A model generated the notes under the pieces. The model ran no database searches, was not told where the DNA came from, and was given only the letters and a program-made list of their open reading frames with translations. The position numbers were made by a program, and so were the translations under genes. A stretch of DNA of 64,000 bases from Tridacna crocea (taxonomy: Eukaryota > Mollusca > Bivalvia > Cardiida > Cardiidae): contig OX031066.1 in NCBI GenBank assembly GCA_943736015.1, positions 9,924,245 through 9,988,244 on the forward strand, written 5' to 3'. Positions 1 to 11,509 of this stretch are shown one piece after another (the first letter of the stretch is position 1; each line of letters opens with the position of its first letter).

Positions 1-120
1 TCCAAGTCTCCAATTAAATCCCATTCTCACACTCATGGTCACGATAATGGTCTGAATTCCTCATGGTGAAGAGTAACATAAATACCAGGGGCATTTTCAC
101 CGAAAAATGGGGTAACACTC

Positions 121-318
121 TCATAGACCCGATGTTACCTGGTTTTGTCCCAGTTCAAGAAGATGGATTGCATGTTCTGACCAAAGGCTACCGAGGTTCA
201 GCCCTAGTTTGTGACAGACTACCGCAGGTTTGCCACCAGTGATGTTCCAAAGCTTGACAGAGTCGTCCCATCTCACCACACTGGTGTGTTGGTGCCACAC
301 CCTTGACTTGCTGGCATT
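121..318 (-). pseudogene. WD40-repeat fragment, PWP1-like (broken)
   Basis: On the minus strand a reading frame gives DDSVKLWNITGGKPAVVC, a WD40 strand-and-blade motif ending in the usual xLWxI. Just upstream, in another frame, is QQVKG. From knowledge of the family, PWP1 (a nucleolar WD40 protein) has a similar SSQxKG segment followed by DxxVKxWDI and GDxPS, so the order fits if one frameshift separates the two parts. A splice donor-like CAG|GTAACA ends the block near 160 and an acceptor-like CAG precedes it near 318. Only one partial blade is visible. Other WD40 proteins are possible. It shares the minus orientation and decayed state of the spectrin and ABCG fragments further right. Confidence 0.35.
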
Positions 319-583
319 CACAGGTGATCAAAATAGACTGTGCCCCTAGAGATGATTCAAGTCAGTTCCAAATTACCAAGGTGTATCTCTGTTTTGGCCC
401 TAATAGAAGGCTGCTTTCACAATAGAAGAGTTTAAGTGCCTGTCATATAAATAAAATAACAAATTTGGCAAGAAAAACATGGTAGTCATACATCGCTCAC
501 CTAGTTAAAAAGAGCTACAACTGCATGACTAAAGATAAGACTCATACTAGCTCAGAGTTTGAATCTTGATTGAACTATATTCA

Positions 584-812
584 TTAACCCTTTACCAAAC
601 AATCCCTGGTTTTTATGACTCAGAGACAGAGGCCTTTTGAAAACATAGTGAGAAAAGGAGAAAATGCTGTTAACTAGCATTTTCTCCTTTTCCTACAATG
701 TTTTCCACCCTGCTGGAGATAAATTTCAATTTTTGAATTATGGTTATTTTGTCTCCTGCAAGTTCTTTCAATTTGGACCAGTCTAAGATTTTGTCATTTG
801 GTAAAGGGTTAA
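584..812 (-). mobile_element. TTAA hairpin MITE
   Basis: TTAACCCTTTACC at the left and GGTAAAGGGTTAA at the right are inverted. The centre is a palindrome of about 60 bp with a few mismatches. Full-length copy of the window's main repeat family. Strand is set so that the ACRACAAAATTTTAGAC end is 5'. Confidence 0.9.
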
Positions 813-819
813 GTAATAG

Positions 820-2580
820 CAAAATGTGTTGTAAATGAATAGTACTGTTATAATCTACCTGCTAAAACCTATTGCCAGCTGAAATTCCACAAACTTAGCT
901 CAGAGTGTTGAAGAAACTGTAGGTTTCACTCTTGCTGTTTATAGTAACAGTGTACATGACAATGTTGGTCAATGAAAGTGAGCAGATCATCTCTATATAA
1001 AGATATTTATCACAGTCAAGTTTCACAGACTTAACTCATAGAATGTTAAAAACTACAGAACCAAGAGAAGAATTTTGAAGTTCTTCAAACAGAACACAAT
1101 GTAAACATGAGACCCCTGGGACTGGACAATCTTTAACATCTTTGGGTACAATCTGAACAACTTTGACAATGGATCAACTTATGTAGTAGACATACCAAAC
1201 ATCAACATTATAAGTTTTGGGGTATCAGGCAAGATTTTTTCCTACCATTTTCCTCTTATTACTCCATGGTTGACCTATGATCAATATGGCAGGACATTAT
1301 TTTACCCCAGGGACATATAATGAAGAACTTTGACCAACAACTATCCAATCATGCTAAATATCAAGTATCAACATTGAAGGTCTTGTGGTTCTATAAAAGA
1401 AAATCTGCAAAATTTTTAATACATAATTATGTAGCGCAAAACATAGAATCCATAAACAAAAACTGTCATCATACAGCACAGTTTGCCTGTATAAGTTAAT
1501 TTGTCAGGGGAGGGGTGTGGGGCAGTGCCCAAAACAGCAACAGGGTCCCAGCCCAGGACAGAAAACCCAAGACTTACTCAATAGCATGAGTAAAAAAAGT
1601 ATCCATCACCAAACTAAATATGAAACAACTTCAACATTTGATCTTGAGAAAATAACCACTCTAGAACAATTTAAACATGAAATTTCAAAATTGTCCATGA
1701 CCTAGATTTTAAAATCATAGGTGTGGGGAGGGGTGAAACCTTGCTGAGAGAAACCTTGGATCTCTATCACAAATATGAACCAAAGTCATCGTACAGTTTT
1801 GAAGATGTGGTTTCTTCAAAAATTTTGAAGTAAACTTGTAATGACCAATATGAAATTCAAAAGTTAGCTGGAAATGATTAGCATTTAAAGACCCATACAA
1901 AACTACCAAAAATGTACCAAGTTAACAGTGGGTATAACAAAAAGAAACATAAAGCTTAACCTAACAATGCAATGCTGCAACAAAACTATGAACCTAACCC
2001 ATCATTCACTTTGGAAAATATGAGCTCTTAAAGAGCTCTTAAAAAAGTAACAGAAAGTATAACTATGATGTACAGTATTAAAGTCTACAATCTGGACTTT
2101 AAGATCATGGGCATTGCACTGCTGACAGAAACTCTGAACCTACTGGTATACCTATCATTGTAACAAATATGAACCAATCCACATAGTTTAGACAGTCTAA
2201 GCTCTTAAAAATCTTAAATGTAAAAAAAAAAAATGTAAATGCTGTCTTCAACACAGATGCTGCAATTAGTAAAATTGTTCACATTATTAAAATCATTTTG
2301 AATCAATTTTGGATTGACATGTTTAGAGGAGTTTGGACATTAAATTTTCTTTCATCCATTAGTGTCTGGGGGGAGTTTTTGGAATTGTGGTTGAACAGAC
2401 ATACAGTAGATGTTGTTGGACAATAAGCAATCACAATAGCTCACATGAAGCACTTCGTATTCAGGTGAGTTTATAGGTAGTAAAGGCATAATTAAAGCAA
2501 TTTCAAGGCTGCTCTCACCAGAATACCTCACAAAATATCAAAGTGTACATCAAAGTAGGGACAGCAGCCTGATGTAGATC
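820..2580. other. Intergenic or intronic, weak internal repetition
   Basis: No exon was recognised. Two segments about 390 bp apart (1700-1830 and 2090-2225) resemble each other: both read through ...AATATGAACCAA... and then ...CTTAAAAA-like or TTCAAAAA-like text. This suggests an old tandem duplication. The 62-codon frame at 1517-1705 has no recognisable motif. Confidence 0.4.
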
Positions 2581-3167
2581 TACGAGGGCTGTCCCATTGA
2601 ATCATAGACAATCGGAGTGACAATTAAACTGAGGGGTACAGTTTCTATTCATCATTTTATTTACTCTTTACCAAACAACAAAATTTTACACTGGTCCAAA
2701 TTTAAAGCACTTGCCGATGACAAAATAAACATAACTAAAACATTGAAATTTAATTCCAGCAGGGTGTTAAACATTGTGGGCAAAGGAGAAAATGCTGGTT
2801 ACCAGCATTTTCTCCTTTTCCCACAATGTATTCAAACGGCTTCTATCTCAGGATCTTAAAAAACCAGGGGTTGTTTGGTAAAGGGTTAACCTTACATTAC
2901 TATTTGCTGAAAACATCATTAAGATAGAAAGTATAGTCATTAACTTAAAACATTTTGAAATAGATCACAAATTGCCAACCAGTGCACATTGTGAAGATAA
3001 CAACTACATGTAACAGTAAGCTTATGCTCCTTAGAAATAGCATATCACTGCTCTAAAATATAGCACATCACAGCTCTAAAATATATATACTTGTAAAATT
3101 ATTGCAGTAAGACATTAAGAAATCTTTTTATAACAAGTGTCTATGATTCAATGGGACAACCCTTGTA
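2581..3167. mobile_element. mariner-type MITE with nested insertion
   Basis: The left end TACGAGGGCTGTCCCATTGA and the right end (reverse complement) TACAAGGGTTGTCCCATTGA are near-identical terminal inverted repeats of about 30 bp starting at TA. Such ACGAGGGYTGTCC ends and a TA target are typical of Tc1/mariner elements. There is no transposase frame. Without the nested TTAA MITE at 2661-2888 the element is about 360 bp. Confidence 0.75.
2661..2888 (+). mobile_element. TTAA hairpin MITE (nested in mariner MITE)
   Basis: Left end TTACTCTTTACCAAACAACA, right end TTTGGTAAAGGGTTAA. Central palindrome around 2772-2830 with GCTGGTTACCAGC at its axis. Confidence 0.9.
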
Positions 3168-3930
3168 CACTGTCTGCTACATGGGAAAATAGCTTCCTAC
3201 GGACTAAACAGCAGATGGTTTTTATGGAGTAACACATACACATCTCAAACCTTGCTGAGGACCACTTATTCACATCAAATTATGAATATCACGTCCTATC
3301 AAAATTTGTAATTCTATGACTGAAACATACACGTTGGCAATGGCGGTAGACTGTCATTGTTTTTGTCTGTATAGCATGCATGGGAAACATACAACCACGA
3401 CAACTCCTAAAAGTCATGTTTTCTCTTGGAACATGCTTGCGCTCTAATCTCACATGTTATTTAACAAGTCATATTCTAGCTAAGGTAACATATACCTTTG
3501 TGATCCATTGGATAATTATGGTTAACAAAAGTTTTCTTTGGTGCATGCGAACATCAAGACCTCACATACAATTTCACATAGGCTGGGTACAGGTACAGTA
3601 CTTAAACGTATTCCTATGTCTTACACAGGCAAGTATGGATAACCAAGATACGAGGAGATATCTTTTGCCAGATGACACAAACAGAGTTGGATGTTGAAAA
3701 CAGGCCCAAACCTTGCAAGTCAGGTAGAGCTGTCCTTTATCAGTTACAAATGTGGAAGCAATGCAAAGTTTATGAAATGTGTTGTCAATGTGTATAAATT
3801 TTACAAAGTTGTCATAATGATCTATGTAATATGTACATACATAACCTGAAATTCCACATTGATCAATGACTAAGAGATGACAAACTCAAAATTCAACTTT
3901 GATTTTCTAATCCTCTGTTTTAAACCATTC
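3168..3930. other. No gene recognised
   Basis: The 105-codon open frame at 3380-3697 has no motif, splice signals or composition that would support a real gene. I treat it as chance. Confidence 0.4.
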
Positions 3931-3933
3931 AAA

Positions 3934-4475
3934 ATATATGTCATAATTCAGGACAATATAATGGCCTCTTCCTTCCACAGTGCCAACCATTTATACTGTA
4001 ACCTGTTGGATGAGTGCTTAAAATCCAATACATGTCATAATTCAGTAAATATAATGGCTGCCTCCTCCCCTACAGCCAAACCCTTACCCTCTTTTATCTA
4101 CCAAATATCATTGTATTACTATTTGTATTTTAATTTTTTTTGTTTAATTGTTTTTCTTGTCGTAATTCAAGAAGATATTGGCCTCATCCTCCTCCCTGAA
4201 GCCAAACTCTTATCACCTTTATTTACCACCAATTGTCTTTGTATTACTAGTTGTACTCTAAATTTTGTTGTTTGCTTTTTCTTGTCAAAATTTAGGGAAA
4301 TATTACGGCCTCCTCCTCCCCTACAGCCAAACCCTTACCACCTTTTATCCTACCAAGTGTCTTTGTATTAATATTTATTTATTTTCTCAATTTTGTTGTT
4401 TTTTTGTGTGCATTATAATTTAGAGATATATTATGACCTCCTCCTGCCCTACAGCCATGGTTACCACCTTTACCA
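3934..4475 (+). repeat. Diverged tandem repeat, about 125 bp, four copies
   Basis: The phrases CTACAGCCAAACCCTTACC, then TTTGTATTA, then a T-rich tract ending TTGTTGTTT, recur about every 125 bp (near 4067, 4198, 4321 and 4450). Copies are clearly diverged. The 164-codon open frame across it (3877-4371) is repeat read-through. Confidence 0.75.
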
Positions 4476-5560
4476 TTACCTAGATCCAAACCAGTGAGCA
4501 GCTCAAAGGTATAAAAACTTGGATATAATTGTTGTAACCATAGCCAATGACAATGACAATTCAGCCTTTTCCATTATTTATGGATAAAACCTTTACCATA
4601 ACCAGTATTAGAGTAGCTGACATTGGCCCTTATTCAGAACCTAATACATGTCCTTATGGTTGCAAGTTCTACCATTTAATGTAAAGCACAATGTCATGTC
4701 CTTTATGAAGACTTTTTTCCCAAGACTCAAGCCAGAAGCAGCAAATAAAATATCTTGTTTTTTTATTGTTCTAACCATGAAAGGCAGATGTACTAGTGAT
4801 AATTAGTAGTGGTACATTGGCCTTTATTATAACCAAATAATTGTTTCCATGACTGCTAGTATGACCATTTATGTAAAATACATACACCTTGAAGAAATTT
4901 TCCTGGACCCAAACCAGTAAGTAGAACATATGAAATATCTTGCCTGACATCATTCTTCTAACCATGATCTGTACTGGTGGGAATCTAACTTTTCTCAAAA
5001 TTTCTGAATAAATCCTAGACTCAACAAGGGACATAACTCTGCCAGTGTTTCACTTGAAAAGGGTATGCTGACACTAAGCACAGCTTGATGTCTTACTGAT
5101 GACTCCTGAATAATTGTATGAAGATGAAGAAGTGCTTACAAAATTAATAAAATAGCAATTAAAAGTACCCATAACACTTCATTTATTTACTAAAAAGGGA
5201 CATGCTCACACTAAGGACATCTGAATCCTTTACAATTTATCAACATTAAGCAAAGTCATGAGAGAAAAAAAAAAGAGCTGAAAAATCAAATGTAGCTTAG
5301 AAAAATTTATAACTCTGCAAATAGTCATTGCAAAGGGATATGCTGACACTATGCATAATCAGTTATTGAATGTAAGGTCCTGTAAAATTTCACTGAAAAT
5401 GGGCAGGGGATTTAAGAAGAGAGGAGCAGCAAATTGAATGTAACTTTTAATATACAAAGGACTACATATTGCAAAACTCATGGCATAGGGACAGGCCGGT
5501 TCTATGTACAACTACATATTGATTATGTGGAATAGCATCAACAGTGTTATGAAATGATAT
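4476..5560. other. No gene recognised
   Basis: AT-rich sequence with small recurring phrases (GGGACATGCTCACACTAAG-like near 5060, 5200 and 5335) that hint at an old tandem repeat. No exon, RNA gene or mobile-element end was seen. Confidence 0.35.
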
Positions 5561-5639
5561 TATATCTCATTTAAAAAAAGACAAAGCTACTGATTGCAAA
5601 GTAACTATGGGTTTGAATATTGACTTTGTTTGTATCAAT

Positions 5640-6290
5640 AAATATCTTTGAGGGTGTGCTGTTATGCATATTTTAATTGTGTAAAGGGATAGTAGTATAT
5701 GATTATAAATGCGTATGTTCAGTGATACTTTAATCCTCAACAGGGGCAATAGTATAGATATATCAATAGTGTGTTCATATATGGATATTTTAATGGTTGA
5801 AAGCACAGTTATCATTGAGTGGGTTATCTTATTTGTGATGTTATTATCCATGCACTGGTTGAGTTATATACATTTTAATTGATGAAAGGAGCAATAATAT
5901 TTACATCTTATCATCCATGAGTGAGTTCAGTTATAGACATTTTTATCATATTTTATAGTATGAATATGTGTAAGCATTAAAAGAGGCAAAGTATATACAT
6001 ATAATTACATATGAGTAGTTTCCATGACAGATATTCAACTCACACATATTTTAATGATTAAAAGTGGGCTAGGGTATATACATGTAATCATCAATAAGTG
6101 GCTTAAGTTATACACATCTTAATTATTAAAAAGAGACTATAGTACATACATGTAAAAATGAGTGGCTTAATTTACATTTAAAATCCTTTACAGGGGCCTG
6201 TAGTATGAACATGTAATAATCCGTGAGTGGCTTGAGTTACATATATAATAATCATTAAAATGGGCATTATTATATACACAAGACATACAA
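5640..6290 (+). repeat. AT-rich minisatellite, about 70-80 bp unit
   Basis: Phrases such as GTGGCTTAAGTTATACACAT, TTAATTATTAAAA and AGTATATACATGTAATCAT recur roughly every 70-80 bp about eight times, with diverged copies. The open frame on the minus strand at 5567-5851 is repeat-derived. Confidence 0.65.
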
Positions 6291-6319
6291 AATCTTTACA
6301 ATAAAATTAAATAAGAAAG

Positions 6320-6700
6320 TTATGACCCCAGGGAAAAGCCACAATTCTACAATAACTTGACTCGTGGTGGAGGTCCCCAATTCGAAGCCCCATACCAAAT
6401 AATATAGGTCCAGGATGTGTGGTTATAAACTGAAAGACCTAAGAAAATGAAATTCCTAAGACAGGGCTAAATTAAGCAGACCTAGTTCTTATGGTTAGTG
6501 GCAAGAAGATCTGTAGAGTTTTCACCATAAAAGCCCATGTAAAACTTGTGCTCCAAGGGTGGGACCAAACTTGACCCCAAGGTTATGATTATGGCTCTCT
6601 TGGTCGAGGCCCATTGGATAAAACTACATGCGAAATTTGGAAGCTTTCCCTAATTAAGCCCTGGTAAAACTTTTAACTCCAAGGGCCAAATTTGACGAAA
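6320..6700 (+). repeat. Degenerate copy of the GACCCCAGGGGCA tandem-core family
   Basis: Contains worn versions of the unit seen at 45.6-46.9 kb: GACCCCAGGGAAAAGCC, CTTGGTCGAGGCCCATTGGA, ACCAAATAATATA and TTGACCCCAAGG. Two to three units are recognisable. No terminal motifs are left. Confidence 0.5.
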
Positions 6701-6701
6701 C

Positions 6702-6910
6702 TTAAACCATTACCGCACAATCCCTCATTTGACAAGCCTGAGAAAGGAGCCTTTAGAAAACATTGTTGGAAAGGGCATTTTCTCCTTCTCCCACACTATT
6801 TTCTACTCTTCACAAATTAAATTTCAAATCTTCAATCACTTTTATTTTGTCATCTGCAAATGCTTTCGATTTGGACAAGCCTAAAATATTGTCTTGAGGT
6901 AATGAGCTAA
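6702..6910 (-). mobile_element. TTAA hairpin MITE, partly decayed
   Basis: Starts TTAAACCATTACC and ends GGTAATGAGCTAA. The palindrome is shortened (GGAAAGGGCATTTTCTCC) by loss of most of one arm. Confidence 0.8.
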
Positions 6911-7324
6911 TATAGATCCATTAGATAAATCTATATAATCATCAGATATTTTGAAATCTGAAAAGGCGAGTTTTTGGTGGCATTCTTTTCAACGGAGAGA
7001 CAGAACATTATTTCTATCAGTTTTACCACTGGTTCTCTGTAAATGTTTACAGAATGATAATTATTGTCTTTTCTAATACGAAATAAAGAACCCTAGAAAA
7101 TCAATCTTTGAAAGAATTATAATGCATCACAATATTGCACCTTCTATAGTTACGGCATTTTGATAATGGTTGTCCTGATAGAAACGCCATGAAAAAAATT
7201 GTGTTTACCCTTAATAGTCGGCCCTAATCAAACTCTACCACCTTGAACAATTCAACACAAACTTTTCAGTCTACAAGAGATACATAATTTGACTTTCGAT
7301 AATATTTTTGTCACAAAAATCCTA

Positions 7325-7597
7325 GAAAGGTGGACATGGCCAGCATTTTCTACTTTTCCTGCAATGTTTTCCATCCAATCAAAGACTGAAATCATTCTTT
7401 GAGCTAGATTTGACTTTTTGCCTACAGATGCCTTTAGTTTAGTCTAGGTAAAAAAAAATAGTAATTTTGAGGCATGACCCTGTAAAAGAAAGCTTAGAAT
7501 AACACTGTGGTAAAAGAATAAAAATGCTGGTTACCAGCATTTTCTCCTCCAACAACATTTTCCAGCCTTTTCACACATGATCTTTAACTTGGCTGTA
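7325..7597. mobile_element. Fragments of TTAA hairpin MITEs
   Basis: Two partial cores: 7340-7460 keeps one hairpin arm and the flank, and 7500-7570 keeps AAAATGCTGGTTACCAGCAT. No terminal TTAA could be assigned. Confidence 0.55.
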
Positions 7598-7829
7598 TTA
7601 ACTCTTTACCACATGATAAAATTTTACACTAGTCCAAATTGGAAGCATTAATTTTGCAGACGACAAAATGAAGGTGATTCTAAAATTAAAATTTGGTTTG
7701 GGAAGGGTAGAAAACACTGTGGGAAGAGGAGAAAATGCTGATTACCAGCATTTGCTCCTTTTCCCAGTGTTTTCAAAAGGCCTCTTTCTCAGGGTAGTTA
7801 AAAGTCCAAAGTGTGTGCTAAAGATTTAA
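7598..7829 (+). mobile_element. TTAA hairpin MITE
   Basis: Left end TTAACTCTTTACCACATGAT, right end GCTAAAGATTTAA. Stem variant CACTGTGGG / CCCAGTG. Its right TTAA is also the left TTAA of the next copy. Confidence 0.85.
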
Positions 7830-8054
7830 GTCTACCATACGACAAACTTTTAGACTGGTCGAAATGGAAGGCATTTGCAGACGACTAAATAAATTCTGCC
7901 CAAATGATGATTTGAATCTGTTACAGGGATGAAAACCTTGTAGAAAATGCTGGTTACCAGCATTTTCTCCTTTTCCCACATTTTTCCCACTATGTTTTCA
8001 AAAGGCTTCTTCCTTGGGGTTGATAATAGTCTGGATTGTGTAGTAAAGAGTTAA
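7826..8054 (+). mobile_element. TTAA hairpin MITE, abutting the previous one
   Basis: Left end TTAAGTCTACCATACGACAA, right end GTAGTAAAGAGTTAA. It shares one TTAA with the copy on its left, so one inserted at the end of the other. Confidence 0.85.
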
Positions 8055-8368
8055 CAGAAAATTATGAGGTTTTGCCCTAGTCCTGGCACCACCTGCATCA
8101 CATACGGTACTTGACAAACTCCTTAGAAATCTAACAAAGTTGTTATCTTTTATGTGAAAAAAAAAAATACCATGTATTCGAGTTTAATGAGTTTTAACAG
8201 CATAGCTTTTCTCTCATTGTTTTCAACCCTATCAAACCCTGGCTGGGCATAAAAAAATGCATATATACACTGAGAGATGGACAATCGCTATGGGAAGAAA
8301 CTTTTTGCATTTTCTGCATCTCTAAGGACCATTCTTCCTAATGATTCAGCCAATTCTCCCAATTCTTT

Positions 8369-8585
8369 TTAACCCTTTCGCTAACAACAAATTTTGGACT
8401 CTTCTAAACAAAGAGACTTTGCAGACGACAATTTTAGATTTGGAGAAAATGGCAGAAAAAGACTAGAAACAATGTGGGAAAAGGAGAAATTGCTCGTTAC
8501 GAGCAATTTCTCCTTTTTCTACATGTTTTCTAAAGACTTTTACTGCAGACACGTAAAAGCCAGGGCTTGTTTGGGAAAGGGTTAA
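8369..8585 (+). mobile_element. TTAA hairpin MITE, CTCG core variant
   Basis: Left TTAACCCTTTCGCTAACAAC, right TTGGGAAAGGGTTAA. The palindrome axis reads TTGCTCGTTACGAGCAA instead of ATGCTGGTTACCAGCAT, and both arms changed together. Confidence 0.85.
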
Positions 8586-8837
8586 CAATAAATAGATCTT
8601 ATGGATCCAAAATGATGTGATGTCTTGCTACATATAATGCATCTGCAGGCCAGCCACATTTTTTTTTTTTTCCATTACTTATGAAAGGTGGTCAGAAGAT
8701 TTGTCATGATGATATCTGCACAAGTTTGAAAATGACCTATGTTTAGGTAAAATGTATGTAACTTAAACAAGTACTACAGAAAAGCTTGGATGCACTCTAG
8801 AGACCATGTTTTCAGTCCAATTTGTTAGAATGATTGT

Positions 8838-9032
8838 CATAACTCTTTACCAAACCACAAAATTTTAATCTAGTCCAAATTGCAAGCATTTGCAGACAAC
8901 AAAATTGATGTGACTCAAAACTGAAAGCTGATTTGAGTAGGGCTACCAGCATTTTCTCCTTTTACCACAATGTTTTCAAAAGCTTTCTTTTTCAGGATCA
9001 GTAAAAGTCAGAACTGTGTTGTAAAGAGTTAT
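8838..9032 (+). mobile_element. TTAA hairpin MITE, one arm lost
   Basis: Left end AACTCTTTACCAAACCAC, right end GTTGTAAAGAGTTA. The left hairpin arm is deleted up to the axis (GGGCTACCAGCAT). Flanking TTAAs have mutated. Confidence 0.75.
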
Positions 9033-9165
9033 GCTGCAATCCTGTGAATTACAAGGAAAGCAGCCGTTCGTCTCTAATTTTAGTCGCCTTCTACGACATG
9101 CCATAGAGAAAGGCCGAGGTCCTATTCTATACAGTAAAAAAAAAACCCCGGGACCCCACGGGGAC
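9033..9165. repeat. SINE-like dispersed repeat (copy 1)
   Basis: Near-identical to 29076-29206: both carry GTCGCCTTCTACGACATGCC, ATAGAGAAAGG, CCTATTCTATACAGTAAAA and GGACCCCACGGGG. A short A-run precedes CCCCGGGACC. It sits directly beside a MITE end. Confidence 0.7.
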
Positions 9166-9302
9166 AAAAATGTGAGACAATCATATCTCAGAAGAGACTT
9201 GGATAAAGGGTATGTTTGGCAAAATGGCTCAGGCCGAGGGACTTCAGGGCTAACCTTTTTTATTATTAAGTTTTCTGAGGTAAATTTCGTTCATGGGTGA
9301 TG

Positions 9303-9530
9303 AGTCAAAACTTTACCAAAAAATCACATGTTTTAACATCTCTGAGTAAGACAGCTTTTGAAAACTTTGTAGGAAAAGGAGGCAAAGCTGATAACCAACA
9401 TTTTCTTTTTTTCCCTCAGGAGCATCTTCTCCTTTTCCCACAATGTTCTCCACACTATAAAGACAAGTCTCACCAATAGAGCCAAATTCTGGACATATCT
9501 TAAGTTTATATTGTTTGGTAATGAAACAAC
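9303..9530 (-). mobile_element. TTAA hairpin MITE, decayed
   Basis: AACTTTACCAAAAAATCAC at left and TTGTTTGGTAATGAAAC at right. The hairpin is interrupted by extra bases between its arms. Confidence 0.65.
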
Positions 9531-9562
9531 AATACTAAAAGATGATAAAAGATGGTACTTAC

Positions 9563-9671
9563 ATGATTCTGTAAGGGTAAGTGTTGGTACTTCTGTCACA
9601 ATGTTACTGTATAAGTCATCAAATTTGATTTGACCTCTTAAAAGTCGAATATTAGAACATCCTGTTATTAT
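9563..9671 (-). CDS. Exon-like block of an unidentified gene
   Basis: On the minus strand this 109-bp block follows a strong acceptor (TTTTTTATTTTTCCAG) and ends at a strong donor (TCAT|GTAAGTACC). It is open throughout and would read IITGCSNIRLLRGQ then IKFDDLYSNIVTE and VPTLTLTES. I do not recognise the protein. It lies about 1.8 kb downstream of the last recognised beta-spectrin exon on the same strand but does not match that protein's next spectrin repeat. It may be an exon of another decayed gene or chance. Confidence 0.35.
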
Positions 9672-9712
9672 CTGGAAAAATAAAAAACTAAAATATACCT
9701 ATGGGAAAAAAG

Positions 9713-9942
9713 TTAACTTTTTACCACACAATCCCAACTTTTAATGACCCTTGGAAAGAAGCCTTTTGAAAACATTGTTGGAAAACGAGAAAATGCTGGA
9801 AACAAGCATGTTCTCCTTTTTCCACAATGCTTTCCACCCTTCCGAAACCAATTTTCAATTTTCTCAGTCACATATATTTTGTTGTCTGCAAATGCTTTCA
9901 AACTGGACCAGTCTGAAATCTTGTGATTTGGTAAAGGGTTAA
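9713..9942 (-). mobile_element. TTAA hairpin MITE
   Basis: TTAACTTTTTACCACACAAT at left, TTTGGTAAAGGGTTAA at right. Slightly worn central palindrome. Confidence 0.88.
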
Positions 9943-10020
9943 GCATATTCCATCTCATTCAGTTAAAACAATTCTTTTGCCCAAATGTATCAATTTTCTT
10001 TTGATATCTATGTTTAGCGT

Positions 10021-10235
10021 TTAACCCTTTCCTGAACAATCCCTGACTTTCTTGATCCTGAAAAAGTAGCCTTTTGAAAACTGTAGGGAAAGGAGAACCA
10101 GCACTTTCTCCTTTTCCCAGAAAGTTTTCTACCCTCCCAGAACAAATTTCAATTTTTGAGTCACATTAATTTTGTTGTCTGCAAAGGTTTTCAATTTGGA
10201 CCAGTCTAACATTTTGTTGTATGGTAAAGAGTTAA
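10021..10235 (-). mobile_element. TTAA hairpin MITE, deleted core
   Basis: TTAACCCTTTCCTGAACAAT at left, ATGGTAAAGAGTTAA at right. The palindrome has lost the AAAATGCTGG half of one arm (GGAGAACCAGCAC). Confidence 0.85.
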
Positions 10236-10727
10236 ATGAATGGATGAAATGCACCACACAAAATAAAGTCATATGCCATGTTATTTTGGACTTTGTTTAC
10301 CTCTTTTTTTAACGAATATAAAATAGGCTTAACTTTTGCCCTTAGATATAATTAGTAAATAAAGTCTAACCCTTATAAATATGTATTATTCTTTTCATAT
10401 TTTCCTTTTTACATAATCTTTTAATAGAGAACAAAATTGTATACCTGTCCAGTTAGAAATTATTCGGAGGAAGCAAAGAAAATATGGCAAAAGGGTAGCA
10501 AACTTCATGGAAAAAAGGGGTTCTATTGATGTAAAAAGACAATGTTTTGATAACACTGAGTATCACTTAAACTACACTAATTTCGTAGTCTGCAAGTGCT
10601 TTCAATCAGTTGGTGTCCAAGTTTTTTTCATGCGACAAGGAGTTAAACAGATAATGATGACATCATTTTGATATGCTTATATGCATTTTCCTCATTAAAG
10701 TAAGTTCACTGAAGAAGTTTCACTTAG

Positions 10728-10759
<32 letters not shown>

Positions 10760-11500
10760 ATACAGGCAGACTTTTTAAGTGTTGATTTATAATGTCAATA
10801 TAATGTTTAAAGAACTATTTCTGACCTCCCTGTCCCTTAGAAAAAAGAACATTTCAGAACTCGTGAGTACAGTAGACAGCATGATTATATTCATCCAGTT
10901 ACTACATGCTTGGCCATACCATGTAGTTTAGAGCAAGGCTCTTAATGTCATCTGCTTCAATCACAGGAATTCAACAAAGTTAGTTTATGGTTAGGCTTGA
11001 CATACATTTGTGAGCGGTGTAAATTTAAATAATAAAATTAAATCACATTCGGCAGCAAAAGTGGTCATAAAATTGCACCAACTTGTGTTTTTTGATGATT
11101 GTGCATGACAGATTCAAATGACCCGATAGTCTGAATGACTTGTCCCTAACACTATGTTATCAGGTAAGCAAAAAGCAATGTTTTGGACAAGTGCCATACA
11201 CATTTTTAGAAAATTATCTTAATATAGACAGTATTGGGATTTCTGACAAAGAATTTTTGTGAAAGGAATTGTGAAAATGGCCAATGTGTTAGTAACTGGT
11301 ACAATTACTGTCAAAACCAACAAATTTTCTTTTGTTAAGTTGCTGATTTCCAGATGACTGCTGCCTTGATAATTCTAAAAGAAAACTTTAACTACCAATA
11401 TTTTCATCTTTTTTTGTAAAACTGCATTATTATGATTAAATTGTAGTAAAGAACTTTCTCAAGAATTTACATGACATATAAACAGGAAGATGAAATGGGA
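10236..11500. other. Intron-like stretch, no gene recognised
   Basis: AT-rich sequence lying 3' of the last recognised beta-spectrin exon. I looked for the following spectrin-repeat exon (WIxEKxKVIESTQDLGND-like) on the minus strand and found none. A faint MITE remnant is near 10540-10640. Confidence 0.4.
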
Positions 11501-11509
11501 ATAACTTAC

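Noticed and set aside
3380-3697. 105-codon plus-strand open frame
   Set aside because: No motif, no splice or start context, and composition like the surrounding AT-rich DNA. Chance frame.
3877-4371. 164-codon open frame with hydrophobic stretches
   Set aside because: It runs across a diverged 125-bp tandem repeat. The apparent membrane helices come from T-rich repeat DNA.
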